Part shown: positions 61,270 to 64,000 of the stretch, one piece after another
Numbering within the stretch: the first letter of the stretch is position 1
Layout: the number at the start of each line of letters is the position of its first letter
Origin: Hoeflea marina
GTDB taxonomy: Bacteria > Pseudomonadota > Alphaproteobacteria > Rhizobiales > Rhizobiaceae
Direction: 5' to 3'
Assembly (NCBI RefSeq): GCF_003182275.1
Contig: NZ_QGTR01000002.1
Span: forward strand, 848,237 to 912,236
Length of the DNA stretch: 64,000 bases
Translations under genes and position numbers: made by a program
The notes under the pieces: model-generated
Told to the model about the DNA's origin: nothing
The model's database searches: none
What the model saw: only the letters and a program-made list of their open reading frames with translations

Positions 61270-62082
61270 ATGAAACTCGTCCATATTTCCGATATCCACA
61301 TCCACCCTGAAACCATCCTCGATCATGACCCGGTGGCCAATTTCAGGGCCTGCCTCGCCTATGTCGAGGCCCACGATGCCGATGCCGATGCCGTCGTCAT
61401 TTCCGGCGACCTCACCCATCGCGGCGATGCCGAAAGCTACCGCATGCTCAACGACATCCTCGCCGCAAGTCCGCTCAAGCCGCGCCTGATGATCGGCAAC
61501 CATGACATCCGCGGCAATTTCATCGCCGCCTTTCCTGGCACGCCGCGCGATGACGACGGATTCATCCAGTGGACCGAGACCACGCCCGCCGGTCTTTTCG
61601 TCTACATGGACAGCGTTGACGAGGGCCGCCATTCCGGCCTCTACTGCCATCGTCGGCAGGCCTGGCTCCAGGCCGCTCTGGCGCGGGCCCGGGCGGCCGG
61701 ACAGAAGGCATGGCTGTTCATGCACCACAACCCGGTGCGGGTGCATGTCGCCAATGCCGACGTCATCGGCTTTGCCAACGAGGCAGAACTGCAGACGCTG
61801 CTTGCGGCCAACCGCGATGTCATCGCCCACATGTTCTTCGGCCATTGCCACTACTCCCTGAGTGGCACGATGGCGGGCATTCCGTTCTCCGCGCCGCGCT
61901 CGACCAATCATGTCTGCTGGCCGGATTTTTCCGGCGTCATCGAACGCATGGGCCATGGCGATCTGGCGCAGAACTACAATGTCTGCTTCCTCGAAGCCGG
62001 GTCCACGGTGATCCATTCGCTGGATTTCGGCGATGCCGCCAAGGTGAGGTGGAAGATCGAATCTGCCGCGGAGCTCGCCTGA
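61270..62082 (+). CDS. Calcineurin-like metallophosphoesterase (CpdA-like)
   Basis: 270-residue class III cyclic-nucleotide-phosphodiesterase-type enzyme. The dinuclear metal motifs are all present: HISDIHIHPE (D-x-H), SGDLTHRGD, GNHD, HHNP and GHCHYSLSG. The start at 61270 (MKLVHISD) follows GGAGA; the upstream in-frame extension lacks this motif context. Family members hydrolyse cAMP/cGMP or other phosphodiesters; substrate not settled. Preceded by a 240-base gap holding nothing supportable. Confidence 0.88.
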   Translation: MKLVHISDIHIHPETILDHDPVANFRACLAYVEAHDADADAVVISGDLTHRGDAESYRMLNDILAASPLKPRLMIGNHDIRGNFIAAFPGTPRDDDGFIQWTETTPAGLFVYMDSVDEGRHSGLYCHRRQAWLQAALARARAAGQKAWLFMHHNPVRVHVANADVIGFANEAELQTLLAANRDVIAHMFFGHCHYSLSGTMAGIPFSAPRSTNHVCWPDFSGVIERMGHGDLAQNYNVCFLEAGSTVIHSLDFGDAAKVRWKIESAAELA

Positions 62083-62158
62083 GCGGGTCGGCACCTGGTG
62101 GACCGCGTGCCGGGCAGGGTGCCTCAGGGGTGACCCAAGGGCAATCCACGCGACCGGT

Positions 62159-64000
62159 TCAGTCGGCCTTGCGCCAATGGTTGGTGGAGATGAACTCCAC
62201 CAGAGCCGCGGCCGGCATCGGCCGGGCAAAGTGAAAGCCCTGCAGGCTGTCGCAGCCAATGTCGCGCAGGATCTCCGCGTGCCGGGCGCTTTCCACGCCC
62301 TCCGCGCAGACCTCGATGCCCTGGGACCGGCCGATCTCGACGATCGAACGGATCAGCCGCCTCTGCTGTTCGCTGTGCACGATCGGCGCCACCAGCTGGC
62401 GGTCGATCTTGAGCCTGTGCGGGTTGAGCTTGAGGAGGCTGACGATCGAGGCATGGCCCGAGCCAAAATCATCGATGTCGATGTCGATTCCCATCTTCCG
62501 GATGCCGTCGATGTTGACCGACATGATGTCGTCGCCATCATCGAGGAAGATCGATTCCAGCAGTTCGAACGACACGCGGCCGGGCTGTATCGGCAGTGAT
62601 TTGAGGCTTTCGATCAGTCTTGAATCGCCGAGCCTGCGGGCCGACACATTGACCGAAATCTTGGGGATGCCGAGCACCATCCCGTCCCAGCCGGCCAGGT
62701 CGACCAGCGCATGCTCCAGGATGGCCCGGTCGATGCTGCCGACGACGTTGAGGTCCTCGGCGACGGACAGGAACTTGTCGGGTGTGAGAAGTCCGCGTTC
62801 GGGGTGATTCCAGCGCGCCAGCGCCTCCACGCCGATGACGTTGAGGCTGGTGGCGTGGAATTGCGGCTGATAGAACGGCACGAATTCGCCCCGCTCCAGA
62901 CCCTTGAGGATGTCGTCGGCGCATTTCTTGCCGGCGATGACTTCCGTCTGCAGCCCGTAGGTGAAATAGGCCGCGCAATTGCGCCCGTTGCGTTTGGCGC
63001 GGTAGAGCGCGATGTCGGCATTGACCAGCAGCTGCTTCGGATCGACACTGCCGCTGGCCTTGGCTATGCCGATGCTGGCGCCGGTCCTGCATTCCTGGCC
63101 TTCCCAGCGCATCGGGCGGCTGGCGCGGCTGATGATCCGGTTGACGAGACGCTGCAGCCGGTCTTTGCGCGGCGCCGGACTCAGCACGACGATGAACTCG
63201 TCACCGCCGATCCGCGCCACCATGTCGGTGTCGCGCACGGTGGCCGTCAGCAGGTCGGCGATGTGGCACAGCATGGCGTCGCCGGCGGCGTGACCCATCG
63301 TGTCGTTGATCTGCTTGAACCGGTCGAGATCGATATGCAGCAGGGTCAGGCCATCGGACCCGGCGCCATCGCCGGTGTATTGCGACAGGGTTTCGTCGAG
63401 GCAGCGCCGGTTGGGCAGCCCGGTGAGCGAATCGTGCAGCGACGCGAATTCCATGTTGGCGCGCGCCGTTTCCAGCTCGCGGTTGCGCTCCTCGGCCAAC
63501 TGGTTGGCATGCCTGAGCGCATCGGCGCGCTGGACATCCTCGCTGATGTCCCAGTTCACGCCGAGAATGGTCTCGCGGCCGTCGGGATTGGTCACGAAGC
63601 GGCCATGGCTGCGGACATGACGGCATTCGCCAGTTGGCGTCAGCACCCGGTATTCGCAGGTGTAGTCGGCGCGGCTGGCGATGGCCGCCTGACTGATCTT
63701 CAGCGTGGCTTCTCGATCGTCTGGGTGGAGCAGCTCGCTCCAGGCGTTTGCCGGAAGGCGTTTCATCGGCTCCCCGACGCCGAACATCAGGCAGGTGCGC
63801 TCGTCCCAGACCGGCTGCAGGGTTTCGATGTCGGTTTCCCAGACACCCACCCTTGATGTCGTCAGCGCCATCTCCAGCCGCCGCGACATCGCGGCGAAAT
63901 CGAGTTCGCGCTGCTTGATGTCGGTGATGTCGGTATCTGTGCCGATGATGCGCTTGGGCTTGCCGTCCGCCTGCCATTCGACGCACCGGCCGCGGGCGAG
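62159..64000 (-). CDS. PAS-GGDEF-EAL c-di-GMP protein, cut by the window end
   Basis: Partial gene: the reading frame stays open to the window edge, and the residues past the last internal Met ([20 protein letters not shown], then [11 protein letters not shown]) are the end of a further PAS/PAC domain. The visible part has PAS (about 560 residues from the stop), GGDEF with intact IGGDEF, and EAL with catalytic signatures ([35 protein letters not shown]). Both cyclase and phosphodiesterase sites look intact, though one usually dominates in such hybrids. No RxxD site at the normal position. Confidence 0.9.
   Translation of the reverse strand, partial: LARGRCVEWQADGKPKRIIGTDTDITDIKQRELDFAAMSRRLEMALTTSRVGVWETDIETLQPVWDERTCLMFGVGEPMKRLPANAWSELLHPDDREATLKISQAAIASRADYTCEYRVLTPTGECRHVRSHGRFVTNPDGRETILGVNWDISEDVQRADALRHANQLAEERNRELETARANMEFASLHDSLTGLPNRRCLDETLSQYTGDGAGSDGLTLLHIDLDRFKQINDTMGHAAGDAMLCHIADLLTATVRDTDMVARIGGDEFIVVLSPAPRKDRLQRLVNRIISRASRPMRWEGQECRTGASIGIAKASGSVDPKQLLVNADIALYRAKRNGRNCAAYFTYGLQTEVIAGKKCADDILKGLERGEFVPFYQPQFHATSLNVIGVEALARWNHPERGLLTPDKFLSVAEDLNVVGSIDRAILEHALVDLAGWDGMVLGIPKISVNVSARRLGDSRLIESLKSLPIQPGRVSFELLESIFLDDGDDIMSVNIDGIRKMGIDIDIDDFGSGHASIVSLLKLNPHRLKIDRQLVAPIVHSEQQRRLIRSIVEIGRSQGIEVCAEGVESARHAEILRDIGCDSLQGFHFARPMPAAALVEFISTNHWRKAD

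Overview
The window is high-GC DNA, densely packed and mostly core-like. It looks like a chromosome segment of an alphaproteobacterium of the order Hyphomicrobiales (Rhizobiales), probably a Rhizobiaceae- or Hoeflea-like genus. The pointers are a MucR/Ros zinc-finger regulator, a seven-gene Pha/Mrp antiporter operon, a rhizobial-type L-asparaginase, a Tat-exported beta-helix protein of the TIGR03808 type, a DnaA-C-terminal-like/DUF6456 gene pair, and intergenic CCTCCCC..GGGGAGG palindromic repeats typical of rhizobia. Genus is inference; there is no rRNA or tRNA in the window.

Layout. 0-6 kb: an SCP2-type thiolase and SDR pair, a DMT exporter, an AmpD-like amidase, an asparaginase and a cupin. 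6.2-7.5 kb: one AT-rich, probably acquired acyltransferase gene. 7.5-11.7 kb: a potABCD-type polyamine ABC operon on the minus strand, closed by a clear terminator. 12-20.8 kb: an SHMT-family enzyme, a CDF metal exporter with a divergent MerR regulator and a 19-bp-spacer promoter, two diguanylate cyclases and a Tat beta-helix protein. 21-27 kb: a HerA/DUF853 ATPase, an M23 lipoprotein and a 1045-residue exported protein carrying eight tandem 14-residue repeats. 27.5-31.3 kb: an EmrAB-type efflux pair divergent from a TetR regulator, with two matching operators between them. 31.4-34.1 kb: a membrane PAS-PAS histidine kinase and its response regulator. 34.1-38.8 kb: an L,D-transpeptidase, otsB-otsA trehalose synthesis, two tiny paralogous RiPP-precursor-like peptides and a haloacid dehalogenase.

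39-51.7 kb: a branched-chain aminotransferase, a DUF4336 protein, an Fe-type SOD, two c-type cytochromes, two tandem Tad/VWA proteins, oligopeptidase B, a 2,2-dialkylglycine decarboxylase with a divergent LysR regulator, a repeat-rich gap and MsrB. 52-58 kb: the complete Mrp/Pha operon (A to G), then an AT-rich leader and mucR. 59-64 kb: a DnaA-domain-IV-like protein overlapping a DUF6456 gene that carries a one-base frameshift, SufE, a calcineurin-like phosphoesterase, and a PAS-GGDEF-EAL protein cut by the window end.

The most unusual item is the pair of 30-31-residue peptides at 37547-37642 and 37846-37938. They share a lasso/RiPP-leader-like YxKPxLxK motif and have no maturation genes nearby. 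Other points of note are the 14-residue repeat array, the frameshifted DUF6456 gene, the two-site TetR operator and the AT-rich acyltransferase island.
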